Of a stretch of DNA of 59,636 nt, positions 45,647-54,742 are shown in pieces. Each line of letters opens with the position of its first letter. Within the stretch, counting starts at the first letter, position 1. The notes under the pieces were generated by a model. It saw only the letters and a list, made by a program, of their open reading frames with translations, ran no database searches and had not been told where the DNA came from. The position numbers were made by a program, and so were the translations under genes. This DNA is from an uncultured Eubacteriales bacterium (lineage in GTDB: Bacteria > Bacillota > Clostridia > Oscillospirales > Oscillospiraceae), in assembly GCA_900549645.1 (NCBI GenBank), contig URPD01000005.1:1-59636 (forward strand), given 5' to 3'.

Positions 45647-46156
45647 ATGAACAACAACGGCTTTGAAATAGAGCGTAAATATCTTATACGGTACCCGAAT
45701 CTCACCATACTCGGCCGCAATGCCGAGGCGACGGACATCGTGCAGACCTATCTGCTGTGCCCGGAGCCGGGCAGCTCGGAGCGGGTGCGCAAGCGCGGCG
45801 CGGACGGGGTGTATGTCTATACGCACACGATGAAGACCCGAGTGAGCAATATGCGCCGGGTCGAGATAGAAAACGAGATAAGCGAGCGGGAGTATAACGA
45901 ATATCTCCGCTTTGCAGACCCGAAGCGCAGGACAATATATAAAACGCGCTACTGTCTGGAGTATAAAAACCAGCTTTTTGAAATCGACGTTTATCCCTTC
46001 TGGAGTGACCGCGCGGTGATGGAAATCGAGCTTGAGGACGAGTCACAGCGCATCAGATTCCCGGAGATGATAGATATAATAAAAGAAATCACCGACGACG
46101 GCAGGTATACGAACAAGGCGCTCGCAACGGGCGCGATACCGAACGACATTATATAA
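45647..46156 (+). CDS. CYTH domain protein (triphosphate tunnel metalloenzyme)
   Basis: A 169-residue protein with the defining ExExK motif as EIERKYLI at residues 7-14. Basic residues (Arg46, Lys48, Lys62, Arg64 region) and acidic strands (EIENEI near 75; VMEIELED near 125) line the tunnel. Family members hydrolyse tripolyphosphate or thiamine triphosphate, or are class IV adenylate cyclases; substrate is undecided. GGACGGAG precedes the ATG. The lipoprotein gene follows after 25 bp. Confidence 0.85.
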   Translation: MNNNGFEIERKYLIRYPNLTILGRNAEATDIVQTYLLCPEPGSSERVRKRGADGVYVYTHTMKTRVSNMRRVEIENEISEREYNEYLRFADPKRRTIYKTRYCLEYKNQLFEIDVYPFWSDRAVMEIELEDESQRIRFPEMIDIIKEITDDGRYTNKALATGAIPNDII

Positions 46157-46181
46157 CGTAGTACAGACATGGAGGAACACA

Positions 46182-47483
46182 ATGAAAAAGATAACCGCAC
46201 TTCTTATTGCAGCGCTGCTGGCATTATCGCTCTGCGGCTGCGAGCAGATAGACCAGCTTAAGCAGATAGAGCTGCCCACACCCAGCGTTGAGCCGAGCGA
46301 GACGCCAGAACCCACGCCTGAAGCGTCCGAGGAACAGGAGACGACTCCCGAACCCGCGCCCGAAGCGGCGGAGCCGTCCACGTACGTGACCATCAGCATC
46401 GGCGAGCACAGGGAGACCTACTACGCGCCCGATGATGAAAACCAGATGATACTCGACTTCTCCTACGAGACGCCGACTGTCCATATCTACGGCAGCGACG
46501 CGGCATCCGAGAAGATAAACGACTTCATCGCCGCGCTTGACGAGGAGTATTATACCGGCAATAACTATGTCGAGGGCGGCTACGGCGTCGGCATCAACGG
46601 GATGCTCGACATGGCCTACGACAACCTCTCCTATGTGCGCGAGAACAACGTCGAAGCGAATCTGACCCTCGCCAGCAACCGCACCGTGCTTGTCGCGCGC
46701 GCGGACGAGAAGCTTATCTCCCTGCTTTATAACGACTACTCCTACACCGGCGGCGTACACGGCAGCTACGGCTACACCGGCTACATCTTTGACGCGGAGA
46801 CCGGCGAGCAGCTGACGCTTGACAAGCTTGCGCCCGATCTCGACGCGTTCAAGACATGGCTGACCGCGGCAATGGTCGAAAAGGTCAATTCCGATGACGA
46901 ACTAAAGCAGAGTCTTACGGTGGACGACGTCGAGACCGCGCTCGCGGCGCTTATCCGTGAGGGCAGCTGGTATCTCGACGGCGACGGACTGACCGTGTTT
47001 TCAAGCGTATACGAGATAGCGCCGTACGCGGCGGGCGTTATAAACTTCAAGTTCAGCTATGATGAGATAGCCCCGTATATCGACTCGAAGTGGCTCCCCG
47101 CGGCGCGCGCCGGCTCCGGCGAGCTTGAAGCTCTCGCGCTCGACGCACTTCCGGAGGGAACCGAGATCATCGACAAGGTCACGGTGGATTCCGGCGAGAC
47201 TCAGCTGTGCATCAAGGTCAGCGGCGCGGTGTACGATGTGAGCGTGTGCTCCGTCGAGTATGCAGACTTTGACAGCCGCTTCTACACTACGGGCGAGCAC
47301 TGGTACTGCAGCTTTATGAAGGACAGCGCCATCCAGCTTGAGACGATGATCCCCGACGGCATCCCGAATCTGATGATATCCTACACCGACGCCGACGGCG
47401 TGAACCACTCCAAGCTCGTCTCCCAGAGCGGCATGGACGGCAGCTTTCTGCTCATAGACGATAATATTGAGGTTCTCGGCTGA
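46182..47483 (+). CDS. Lipoprotein with DUF4163/DUF3298 (RsiV-like) domains
   Basis: A 433-residue secreted lipoprotein. The signal peptide ends in the lipobox Leu-Cys-Gly-Cys with Cys20 as the lipidated residue. A Pro/Glu/Thr-rich spacer (about 30-65) leads to a DUF4163-like region and a DUF3298 region with GGVHGSYGYTGYIFD near residue 188, the signature of RsiV-type extracellular domains that bind ligands such as lysozyme in Bacillus. There is no anti-sigma domain here, so a sensor role is not supported. AGGAGGAAC-type Shine-Dalgarno precedes the ATG. Confidence 0.83.
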   Translation: MKKITALLIAALLALSLCGCEQIDQLKQIELPTPSVEPSETPEPTPEASEEQETTPEPAPEAAEPSTYVTISIGEHRETYYAPDDENQMILDFSYETPTVHIYGSDAASEKINDFIAALDEEYYTGNNYVEGGYGVGINGMLDMAYDNLSYVRENNVEANLTLASNRTVLVARADEKLISLLYNDYSYTGGVHGSYGYTGYIFDAETGEQLTLDKLAPDLDAFKTWLTAAMVEKVNSDDELKQSLTVDDVETALAALIREGSWYLDGDGLTVFSSVYEIAPYAAGVINFKFSYDEIAPYIDSKWLPAARAGSGELEALALDALPEGTEIIDKVTVDSGETQLCIKVSGAVYDVSVCSVEYADFDSRFYTTGEHWYCSFMKDSAIQLETMIPDGIPNLMISYTDADGVNHSKLVSQSGMDGSFLLIDDNIEVLG

Positions 47484-47510
47484 TTTAGGCACAAAATATC
47501 GAAAAAATCA

Positions 47511-47539
47511 TTGACATTCAGGCTCTGACGTGCTATTAT
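47511..47539 (+). promoter_or_regulatory. Promoter of rplU-rpmA
   Basis: TTGACA (47511-47516), 17 bp, TATTAT (47534-47539). The transcript would have a leader of about 75 nt before rplU. Confidence 0.8.
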
Positions 47540-47544
47540 CTTTA

Positions 47545-47621
47545 AGCCGCATCGAAGGGGTATTAAGAGAGGTATGCCCTCCGCCCTAAGAGCGAGACCT
47601 GAAGAGAGGAAGGAAATTCAC
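47545..47621 (+). ncRNA. Possible L21 leader of rplU
   Basis: The untranslated stretch contains GCCCTCCGCC...GAGAGGAAGGAAATTCAC and can fold locally. Bacillota often have a conserved L21-leader RNA in this place, which is thought to give autogenous control. Assignment rests on position and length only. Confidence 0.4.
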
Positions 47622-47936
47622 ATGAAGCATGCTATCATCGTTACCGGCGGCAAGCAGTACCGCGTGGCAGAGGGCGACGTTATCTTCGTTGAGAAGCTGG
47701 ATGTCGCAGCCGGCGAGTCTGTTAAGTTCGACAAGGTTCTGGCTGTTATCGACGGTGAGACCGCACAGTTCGGCGCACCCGTTATCGAAGGCGCAAGCGT
47801 CTCTGCAAATGTCGTCAAGAACGGCAAGGGCGCAAAGGTTCGCGTTTACAAGATGAAGCCTAAAAAGGGCTACCGCAGAACTCAGGGCCACAGACAGCCT
47901 TATACTAAGGTTCAGATCGAAACCATCAACGCATAA
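47622..47936 (+). CDS. rplU: 50S ribosomal protein L21
   Basis: L21 is a large-subunit protein near domain II of 23S rRNA. The 104-residue chain starts MKHAIIVTGGKQYRV and has the C-terminal KPKKGYRRTQGHRQPYT signature near residue 83. The ATG at 47622 follows AGGAAGGAAA; an earlier start at 47574 would lie in the leader and is rejected. rpmA follows after 39 bp with no prp (ysxB) gene between. Confidence 0.97.
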   Translation: MKHAIIVTGGKQYRVAEGDVIFVEKLDVAAGESVKFDKVLAVIDGETAQFGAPVIEGASVSANVVKNGKGAKVRVYKMKPKKGYRRTQGHRQPYTKVQIETINA

Positions 47937-47975
47937 GTTTCCCCGCTACTAATGACTAATGGAGGTGTAACCTAA

Positions 47976-48239
47976 ATGGCACATAAAAAAGGTATGGGTT
48001 CTACCAAGAACGGCCGCGACAGTGAGTCTAAGCGTCTTGGCGCCAAGAGAGCCGACGGTCAGTTTGTTCTCGCCGGCAATATCCTTGTCAGACAGCGCGG
48101 AACAAAGATCCATCCCGGCACCAATGTCGGTAAGGGTAAGGACGACACTCTGTTCGCTCTTGTAGACGGCACCGTGAAGTTCGAGCGCCTTGGCAAGGAC
48201 CGCAAAAAGGTCTCTGTTTACGAAGAAATCGCTCAGTAA
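47976..48239 (+). CDS. rpmA: 50S ribosomal protein L27
   Basis: L27 reaches the peptidyl transferase centre with its N-terminus. The 87-residue protein starts MAHKKGMGSTKNGRDS and is typical throughout (VRQRGTKIHPG near residue 41). It has no N-terminal cleavable extension: the codon before the ATG is TAA. Most Bacillota L27 proteins carry a nine-residue leader removed by the protease Prp, and the prp gene normally between rplU and rpmA is absent here as well. GGAGGTG precedes the ATG. Confidence 0.97.
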   Translation: MAHKKGMGSTKNGRDSESKRLGAKRADGQFVLAGNILVRQRGTKIHPGTNVGKGKDDTLFALVDGTVKFERLGKDRKKVSVYEEIAQ

Positions 48240-48250
48240 ATTTTGACTTA

Positions 48251-48281
48251 AAAAAGCCGGACGTTCCAGTCCGGCTTTTTT
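48251..48281 (+). terminator. Terminator after rpmA
   Basis: AAAAAGCCGGAC pairs with GTCCGGCTTTTT around a 6-nt loop, ending in a T-run. Canonical. Confidence 0.92.
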
Positions 48282-48336
48282 CGTTAAGGCGTTGCCATCG
48301 CCTTATATTCGATTCAGAACGCTAAAAGGAGGCAAT

Positions 48337-49620
48337 ATGGGAACTTCTTTTGTAGATAAAGCGCGCATCAGCGTCCACGCCGGCAAGGGCGGGGACGGGG
48401 CGGTCGCGTTCCACCGCGAGAAGTACGTTGCGGCAGGCGGCCCCGACGGGGGCGACGGCGGCCGCGGCGGCAGCGTCATATTCGTCGCGGACGACAATAT
48501 GTCCACGCTGATGGACTTCCGCTATAAGCGCAAATACGTCGCCGGAAACGGCGCGAACGGTCAGGGCAAGCGCTGCTACGGCAAGGACGGCGAGAGCCTA
48601 TATATCAAAGTCCCGCGCGGTACGATAATACGCGACACAGAGACCGGCGCTATCATGCACGATATGTCCTCCGGCGAGAACTTTGTGGCCGCAAATGGCG
48701 GCCGCGGCGGCTGGGGCAACATGCATTTTGCAACGCCGACGCGTCAGGTGCCGCGCTTCGCAAAGCCCGGCCTTCCCGGCGAAAGCCATGATATCACGCT
48801 GGAGCTGAAGCTGCTGGCGGACGTAGGTCTGGTCGGCTTCCCGAACGTCGGCAAATCGACACTGCTTTCCGTCGTCAGCAAGGCGCACCCGAAAATAGCA
48901 AATTATCATTTTACCACTCTGTTCCCGAACCTCGGCGTCGTGTACGTCGACGAGGGCGTCTCCTTCGTAATGGCCGATATTCCGGGCATCATCGAGGGCG
49001 CGTCCGAGGGCGCGGGGCTTGGGCATGACTTCCTGCGCCATATCGACCGCTGCCGTCTGCTGATACATCTGGTGGACGTGTCCGGCAGCGAGGGACGCGA
49101 TCCCGTCGAGGACTTCGACGCGATAAACACGGAGCTGCGCGAGTATAACCCGGAGCTTGCCGAGCGCCCGCAGATAGTCGCGGCCAACAAATGCGACTTG
49201 CTGGGCGACGACAGGGAGAATATCGACCGTCTGCGCGCCAGATCTGAAGAGTTGGGCTATGAATTCTTCGAGATGAGCGCCGTGACCCATGAGGGCACGC
49301 GCGAGCTTATCAAAGAGTGCGCCCGCCGCCTTGCGGAGCTGCCGCCGATAGCGAGCTACGAGGCAGACTATGTCCCGCCGGAGCCTGTGATAGACACCTC
49401 CGAGGAGCTTGAGATACGCCAGTTTGACGATATGTGGATCGTTGAGGGGCCGTGGCTCCAGCGCCTTGTTGCGACGATCAACTTCGGCGATTACGAGAGC
49501 CGGATGTACTTCGACAAGGTTCTGCGTGAGGCCGGAGTGTTTGAGCGCATGGAGAAGATGGGCGTCAAGGACGGCGACACCGTCAGCATGTATGACCTCA
49601 TGTTTGAATACAAAGACTGA
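48337..49620 (+). CDS. obgE: GTPase ObgE/CgtA
   Basis: Obg is an essential GTPase in 50S assembly and stress control. The 427-residue protein has the glycine-rich OBG fold (about 1-158; GGDGGRGGSV near 37), the G domain with GFPNVGKST near 165, DIPGIIEGA near 211 and NKCD near 282, and the Bacillota-type OCT domain at the C-terminus (about 345-427). The ATG at 48337 follows AAAGGAGG; an earlier start at 48292 is rejected. rplU-rpmA-obgE order is the usual one. Confidence 0.97.
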   Translation: MGTSFVDKARISVHAGKGGDGAVAFHREKYVAAGGPDGGDGGRGGSVIFVADDNMSTLMDFRYKRKYVAGNGANGQGKRCYGKDGESLYIKVPRGTIIRDTETGAIMHDMSSGENFVAANGGRGGWGNMHFATPTRQVPRFAKPGLPGESHDITLELKLLADVGLVGFPNVGKSTLLSVVSKAHPKIANYHFTTLFPNLGVVYVDEGVSFVMADIPGIIEGASEGAGLGHDFLRHIDRCRLLIHLVDVSGSEGRDPVEDFDAINTELREYNPELAERPQIVAANKCDLLGDDRENIDRLRARSEELGYEFFEMSAVTHEGTRELIKECARRLAELPPIASYEADYVPPEPVIDTSEELEIRQFDDMWIVEGPWLQRLVATINFGDYESRMYFDKVLREAGVFERMEKMGVKDGDTVSMYDLMFEYKD

Positions 49621-49633
49621 TAATTAAACACTG

Positions 49634-49665
49634 AAAAAGACTTGGCCAAAGCCAAGTCTTTTTTG
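49634..49665 (+). terminator. Terminator after obgE
   Basis: AAAAGACTTGGC pairs with GCCAAGTCTTTT around CAAA, followed by T residues; it precedes the uvrB promoter. Confidence 0.9.
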
Positions 49666-49674
49666 CGCTTCATA

Positions 49675-49703
49675 TTGAGCACACGGTATATTTGTGGTAT
49701 AAT
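49675..49703 (+). promoter_or_regulatory. Promoter of the uvrB-radC run
   Basis: TTGAGC (49675-49680), 17 bp, TATAAT (49698-49703), 35 bp before the uvrB ATG. I see no clear LexA box (GAAC-N4-GTTC type) overlapping it. Confidence 0.78.
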
Positions 49704-49737
49704 ATATCATTCTAATGTTTTGATTCTGGAGACAGCT

Positions 49738-51711
49738 ATGGATAAATTCAAGCTTGTATCGCCGTATCAGCCGACCGGTGACCAGCCGGAAGCGATAGAC
49801 GGCCTTGTGGCAGGCATTGAGAACGGAATAGACGAACAGGTGCTGCTCGGCGTCACCGGCTCCGGCAAGACCTTCACGATGGCAAACGTCATCGCCCGCG
49901 TCAACCGGCCGACGCTTGTTCTGGCGCATAATAAGACGCTTGCGGCGCAGCTGTGCAGCGAGTTCAAGGAGTTTTTCCCGGAAAACGCGGTCGAGTATTT
50001 CGTCTCGTATTACGACTATTATCAGCCGGAGGCGTATATCCCGCACACCGACACGTTTATCGAGAAGGACTGCTCGATAAACGACGAGATAGAGCGCCTG
50101 CGCCACAGCGCGACGTCGAGCCTCTTCGAGCGGCGCGATGTTATCGTCGTGTCCTCGGTGTCCTGCATCTATGGCTTGGGCGACCCGATAGACTATGCCA
50201 ACATGGTCATATCACTGCGCCCCGGCCAGACGAGGGATTTTGACGAGCTGCTGAGAAAGCTCATCGAGATACGCTACGAGCGCAACGACATCGCATTTGA
50301 GCGCAACATGTTCCGCGTCCGCGGCGACACGGTCGAGATTTTCCCTGCCTATTCCAACGATAAGGCCATACGCGTGGAGTTCTTCGGCGACGAGATCGAC
50401 CGCATAAGCGAGATAAACGTCGTGACCGGTATGCCGACAAGGATACTGAGCCATGCCGCGGTATATCCCGCCAGCCACTATGTCACGACCAAGGAGAAAA
50501 TGTCCGCCGCCATCGACGAGATACGCCGCGAGTGCGACGAGCGCGTCAAGTGGTTTGAGGAGAACAACAAGCTTATCGAGGCACAGCGCATCCGCCAGCG
50601 CACGGATTACGACATCGAGATGATGCAGGAGCTGGGCTACTGCACCGGCATTGAGAACTATTCGCGCATAATCTCGAACCGCGCGCCGGGCAGCGCGCCG
50701 ATGACGCTGCTCGACTATTTCCCGAAGGACTTCCTTCTGTTCGTGGACGAGAGTCACGTTACACTGCCGCAGGTGCGCGCAATGTACCGCGGCGACAGGG
50801 CGCGCAAGGAATCGCTTGTGGAGTACGGCTTCCGCCTGCCCTCGGCCTTCGATAACCGTCCGCTGAAGTATGACGAATTCGAGCAGCGTGTTCACCAGCG
50901 CGTGTACGTCTCCGCAACGCCCGGCGAATATGAGCGCGAGCGCGCGGGGCAGATCGTGGAGCAGATCATCCGCCCGACGGGACTGCTCGACCCGGAGATA
51001 TTCGTCCGCCCGATAGAGGGGCAGATAGACGACCTCATCTGCGAGATAAACGAGAGAATAAAAATGGGACTGCGCTGCCTTGTGACGACGCTGACCAAAA
51101 AGATGGCCGAGGATCTGTCGGCCTACCTCGGCAACGTCGGCATAAAGTGCCGCTACATGCACCACGATATCGGCACGATAGAGCGCATGGAGATAATCCG
51201 AGATCTGCGTCTCGGCGAGTTCGACGTGCTGGTCGGCATAAACCTTCTGCGCGAGGGTCTGGACATTCCGGAAATCGGCCTTGTTGCGATACTCGACGCC
51301 GACAAGGAGGGCTTCCTCCGCAGTGAAACGAGCCTGATTCAGACCGTCGGCCGCGCGGCGCGAAACGCCGAAAGCAAGGTCATCATGTACGCCGACGTAA
51401 TAACGCCGTCCATGCGCGCCTGCATCGACGAGACGAACCGCCGCCGCGAAAAGCAGATGGCCTACAACGAGGCTCACGGCATAGTACCGAAGACGATAAT
51501 CAAGAGCGTCCGCGAGCTGCTGGAGATATCCAGCGAGCCTGCCGCCGCGCCGAAGCGCGCCGACGGTACGCATATGACCGAACGCGAGCGCCGCGCGCTT
51601 ATCGCACAGCTTGAGGACAAGATGCACAAGGCGGCAAAGATGCTTGAATACGAAATTGCGGCGCAGCTCAGGGATGAGATCATCCGACTGCGCGGGGAGG
51701 GTAAGCCATGA
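49738..51711 (+). CDS. uvrB: Excinuclease ABC subunit B
   Basis: UvrB verifies DNA damage and recruits UvrC in nucleotide excision repair. The 657-residue protein has Walker A GVTGSGKT near residue 39, the beta-hairpin Tyr cluster YYDYYQPEAY near 92, VDESH near 338, helicase motif VI in the QTVGRAARN segment near 538, and the C-terminal UVR helix-hairpin that binds UvrC (LEDKMHKAAKMLEYE near 622). The ATG at 49738 is chosen over an earlier one at 49642, which would start in the terminator. It overlaps polA by ATGA. Confidence 0.97.
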   Translation: MDKFKLVSPYQPTGDQPEAIDGLVAGIENGIDEQVLLGVTGSGKTFTMANVIARVNRPTLVLAHNKTLAAQLCSEFKEFFPENAVEYFVSYYDYYQPEAYIPHTDTFIEKDCSINDEIERLRHSATSSLFERRDVIVVSSVSCIYGLGDPIDYANMVISLRPGQTRDFDELLRKLIEIRYERNDIAFERNMFRVRGDTVEIFPAYSNDKAIRVEFFGDEIDRISEINVVTGMPTRILSHAAVYPASHYVTTKEKMSAAIDEIRRECDERVKWFEENNKLIEAQRIRQRTDYDIEMMQELGYCTGIENYSRIISNRAPGSAPMTLLDYFPKDFLLFVDESHVTLPQVRAMYRGDRARKESLVEYGFRLPSAFDNRPLKYDEFEQRVHQRVYVSATPGEYERERAGQIVEQIIRPTGLLDPEIFVRPIEGQIDDLICEINERIKMGLRCLVTTLTKKMAEDLSAYLGNVGIKCRYMHHDIGTIERMEIIRDLRLGEFDVLVGINLLREGLDIPEIGLVAILDADKEGFLRSETSLIQTVGRAARNAESKVIMYADVITPSMRACIDETNRRREKQMAYNEAHGIVPKTIIKSVRELLEISSEPAAAPKRADGTHMTERERRALIAQLEDKMHKAAKMLEYEIAAQLRDEIIRLRGEGKP

Positions 51712-54260
51712 AGCTGATGATAATCGACGGCAACAGCATAGTAAACCGCGCATTTTACGGCGTGCGTCCGCTCAACGCGCCGGACGGAACGCCGACGAAC
51801 GCGGTCTACGGCTTCCTAACCATTTTCCAGAGAATATACGACGAGCAGAAGCCGGACGCCGTGTGCGTGAGCTTCGACCTCAAAGCGCCGACCTTCCGCC
51901 ATAAAAAGTACGACGGCTATAAGGCACAGCGTAAGCCGATGCCTGAGGAGCTTGCGGTGCAGATGCCGCTGCTGAAGGAAGCGCTTGACGATATGGGCAT
52001 CCGCCGCTACGAGCTTGAGGGATATGAAGCGGACGACATTCTCGGCACTGCCGCCGCGATATGCGAGCAGAAGGACTGGAACTGCGTCATAGTCACCGGC
52101 GATAAGGACAGCTTGCAGCTCATCTCCGATAAGAGCTATGTCTGCAACGTCAAGACCCGCATGGGGCAGACCGAGACTATAATCTATGACCCGACGCGCT
52201 TCCGCGAAGAATACGGCTTCGAGCCGGAGCGCATGGTCGATCTGAAATCCCTGATGGGCGATACGTCTGACAATATTCCGGGCGTGCCCGGCGTCGGCGA
52301 GAAGACGGCGCTTGAGCTTATCCGCCGCTTCGGGACGCTCGACGCGATATACTCGAATCTTGAGACGCTGGACATCAAGGAGGGTGTGCGCAAAAAGCTT
52401 GCCGCCGGGGAGGACAGCGCCAGAATGTCATACTGGCTTGCGACTATCGACCGGCACATCCCGCTGGAGTTCGACCCGGACGAGAATGTCTGGAACAAGG
52501 CGTATAAACCTGAGCTGTACGGGCTTTTCAAGCGCCTCGGCTTCAATAAATTCATAGAGAAATGGCAGCTCACGGAGGGCGAGCCCCCGGCGTCGGCGGA
52601 GAACGCCGCGGATAGTCTGATGCGCGTGGAAAATCTGCCGGTGCAGGAGCTTTCGGACATTATCCGCGCGGCGGAGCATATCGCCGTGTGGGTGGAAAAC
52701 GGGCTTGACAGCGTCGAGATATGCGACGGCAAGGCCGTGTACGCGGCAAGCTGGAACACCTATGGCGACGATTATTCGCCGCTGCTGAGGCTGATATTTT
52801 CCCCGGAAATAAAAAAATGCGGCCATGGTGTCAAGGCCGTGATGGAGCAGCTTCTGACCGAGCATCTGCCGCTGGACGGCTTCGTATTTGACACAGAGCT
52901 GGCCGCGTACCTGCTCGGCGCGACGGAGAGCACCTACGGGCTGGAGAGAATCTCCGTGCGCTATCTGGGGCGGGAACTGAACGGCGCGGAAGCCATATAT
53001 CTGCTTCAGCCCGTCATGGAAAGCAAGCTCGCGGAGCTTGGGATGACGGAGCTATACAATACCGCCGAGCTGCCGCTGTGCGCGGTTCTCGCGCGCATGG
53101 AAAGCGCGGGCTTCCTCGTTGACCGCAAGGCACTGTATGATTTCGGCGAGAGTCTTAATTCGGGCATCGCCGGGCTTCAGAATCAGGTCTGGGAGCTGGC
53201 GGGGCACGAATTCAACATTAATTCGCCGAAGCAGCTCGGAGAGGTGCTGTTCGAGGAACTGATGCTCCCGTCCGGCAAAAAGACCAAGACCGGCTGGAGC
53301 ACGAACGCCGACATCCTCGAAAAACTGCGCGGCAAGCACCCGATGATAGAGGCTGTACTCGAATACCGTATGCTCACAAAGCTCAAATCCACCTACGCGG
53401 ACGGCCTGCTGAAGGTCATTTCACCCGACGGCAGGATCCACACAAGCTTCCAGATGACCGTCACGGCCACGGGACGCCTGTCGTCCACAGAACCGAATCT
53501 GCAAAACATCCCCGTGCGCCGTAAGCTCGGCGCCGAGATACGCAGGATGTTTGTCGCCTCGCCGGGAAAGGTGCTCGTCGACGCGGATTACAGTCAGATA
53601 GAACTGCGCCTGCTGGCGCACATATCGGGCGACAAGGCGATGCAGGAGGCGTTCCTGAGCGGCGAGGACTTCCACACCGTTACGGCCTCCCGCGTGTTCA
53701 ACGTCCCGATAGAAGAGGTCACGCCGACGCTCAGAAGCCGCGCGAAGGCCGTAAATTTCGGCATCGTGTACGGTATCTCCGCCTTCTCGCTGGCGCAGGA
53801 TATCGGCGTCTACACGAACGAGGCGAAAGCGTATATGGACGCCTACATGGAGAAGTATTCTGGCGTGCATGAATACATGGAAAGCATCGTCAAAAAGGCG
53901 AAAGAGGACGGCTACGTCACGACGCTGTACGGCCGCCGCCGCAGTCTGCCGGAGCTGAAAAGCTCTAACTTCAACATGCGCTCCTTCGGCGAGCGGGTCG
54001 CGCTGAATATGCCGATACAGGGCACGGCGGCGGACATCATCAAGCTTGCGATGGTGAACGTCGACAGGCGGCTTCGCAGTGAGGGGCTTGAAGCGTGGCT
54101 GATACTTCAGGTGCACGACGAGCTTATCGTCGAGTGCCCGGAGAGTGAGGCGGAACTTGTGAGCGAGCTGCTGAAATACGAGATGGAGCACGCGGCACAG
54201 CTTGCCGTGCCGCTCACGGTCGACGTCAAGACCGGCAAGAGCTGGGCGGAGGCGCACTGA
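51708..54260 (+). CDS. polA: DNA polymerase I
   Basis: Pol I fills repair gaps and removes RNA primers. The 850-residue chain has the 5' nuclease domain (about 1-290, with DGNSIVNRAFYG at the start and the GVPGVGEKTA helix-hairpin-helix near 191), a 3'-5' exonuclease-like domain (about 305-470) and the polymerase domain with DYSQIELR near 626, the O-helix RAKAVNFGIVYG near 676 and QVHDELIVE near 801. The DxE of the first exonuclease motif is not visible (VWVENG instead), so proofreading is probably lost, as in Bacillus Pol I. Confidence 0.96.
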   Translation: MKLMIIDGNSIVNRAFYGVRPLNAPDGTPTNAVYGFLTIFQRIYDEQKPDAVCVSFDLKAPTFRHKKYDGYKAQRKPMPEELAVQMPLLKEALDDMGIRRYELEGYEADDILGTAAAICEQKDWNCVIVTGDKDSLQLISDKSYVCNVKTRMGQTETIIYDPTRFREEYGFEPERMVDLKSLMGDTSDNIPGVPGVGEKTALELIRRFGTLDAIYSNLETLDIKEGVRKKLAAGEDSARMSYWLATIDRHIPLEFDPDENVWNKAYKPELYGLFKRLGFNKFIEKWQLTEGEPPASAENAADSLMRVENLPVQELSDIIRAAEHIAVWVENGLDSVEICDGKAVYAASWNTYGDDYSPLLRLIFSPEIKKCGHGVKAVMEQLLTEHLPLDGFVFDTELAAYLLGATESTYGLERISVRYLGRELNGAEAIYLLQPVMESKLAELGMTELYNTAELPLCAVLARMESAGFLVDRKALYDFGESLNSGIAGLQNQVWELAGHEFNINSPKQLGEVLFEELMLPSGKKTKTGWSTNADILEKLRGKHPMIEAVLEYRMLTKLKSTYADGLLKVISPDGRIHTSFQMTVTATGRLSSTEPNLQNIPVRRKLGAEIRRMFVASPGKVLVDADYSQIELRLLAHISGDKAMQEAFLSGEDFHTVTASRVFNVPIEEVTPTLRSRAKAVNFGIVYGISAFSLAQDIGVYTNEAKAYMDAYMEKYSGVHEYMESIVKKAKEDGYVTTLYGRRRSLPELKSSNFNMRSFGERVALNMPIQGTAADIIKLAMVNVDRRLRSEGLEAWLILQVHDELIVECPESEAELVSELLKYEMEHAAQLAVPLTVDVKTGKSWAEAH

Positions 54261-54742
54261 TGGGCGCGACCATAATCGACGCTGAGGAGAGCATGATATC
54301 GCAGCTTGCCGCGCTTGAGGAGCAGTGCTTCTCCATGCCGTGGACGGAGCAGCAGCTCAGAAGCCAGCTGCCGGACGCGAACCATGAGTTCATCGCCGCC
54401 GTAGACGGCGACGGCAGGGTGCTGGGCTACGTCGGGATGATGTTCGTACTGGACGAGGGTTACATCTCAAATGTCGCCGTATCGCCAGAATGCCGCAGAC
54501 AGGGCATAGGCGACGCACTGATAGCCGAGATGGACAGCCGCGCGAAGAAGCGCGCGCTGAGCTTTGCGACGCTTGAGGTGCGCGAGAGCAATGCTCCCGC
54601 GATAGCGCTCTATTCAAAGCACGGCTATGTCCCCGTCGGGACGAGAAAAAACTACTATGATTTGCCGCGCGAAAATGCTATACTGATGACGAAAATTTTT
54701 ACAGATAAAGAGGACTTGCACTGTGAAGATACTATCCTTTGA
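54260..54742 (+). CDS. rimI: Ribosomal protein S18-alanine N-acetyltransferase (RimI-like)
   Basis: A 160-residue GNAT acetyltransferase. The acetyl-CoA loop is RRQGIGDALI near residue 77, preceded by the strand YISNVAVSPE, and followed by LEVRESNAPAIALYSKHGY, a close match to RimI. It overlaps polA by one base and tsaD by 20 bases. The rimI-tsaD pairing is very common, so RimI rather than a generic GNAT is likely, though substrate is unproven. Confidence 0.88.
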   Translation: MGATIIDAEESMISQLAALEEQCFSMPWTEQQLRSQLPDANHEFIAAVDGDGRVLGYVGMMFVLDEGYISNVAVSPECRRQGIGDALIAEMDSRAKKRALSFATLEVRESNAPAIALYSKHGYVPVGTRKNYYDLPRENAILMTKIFTDKEDLHCEDTIL

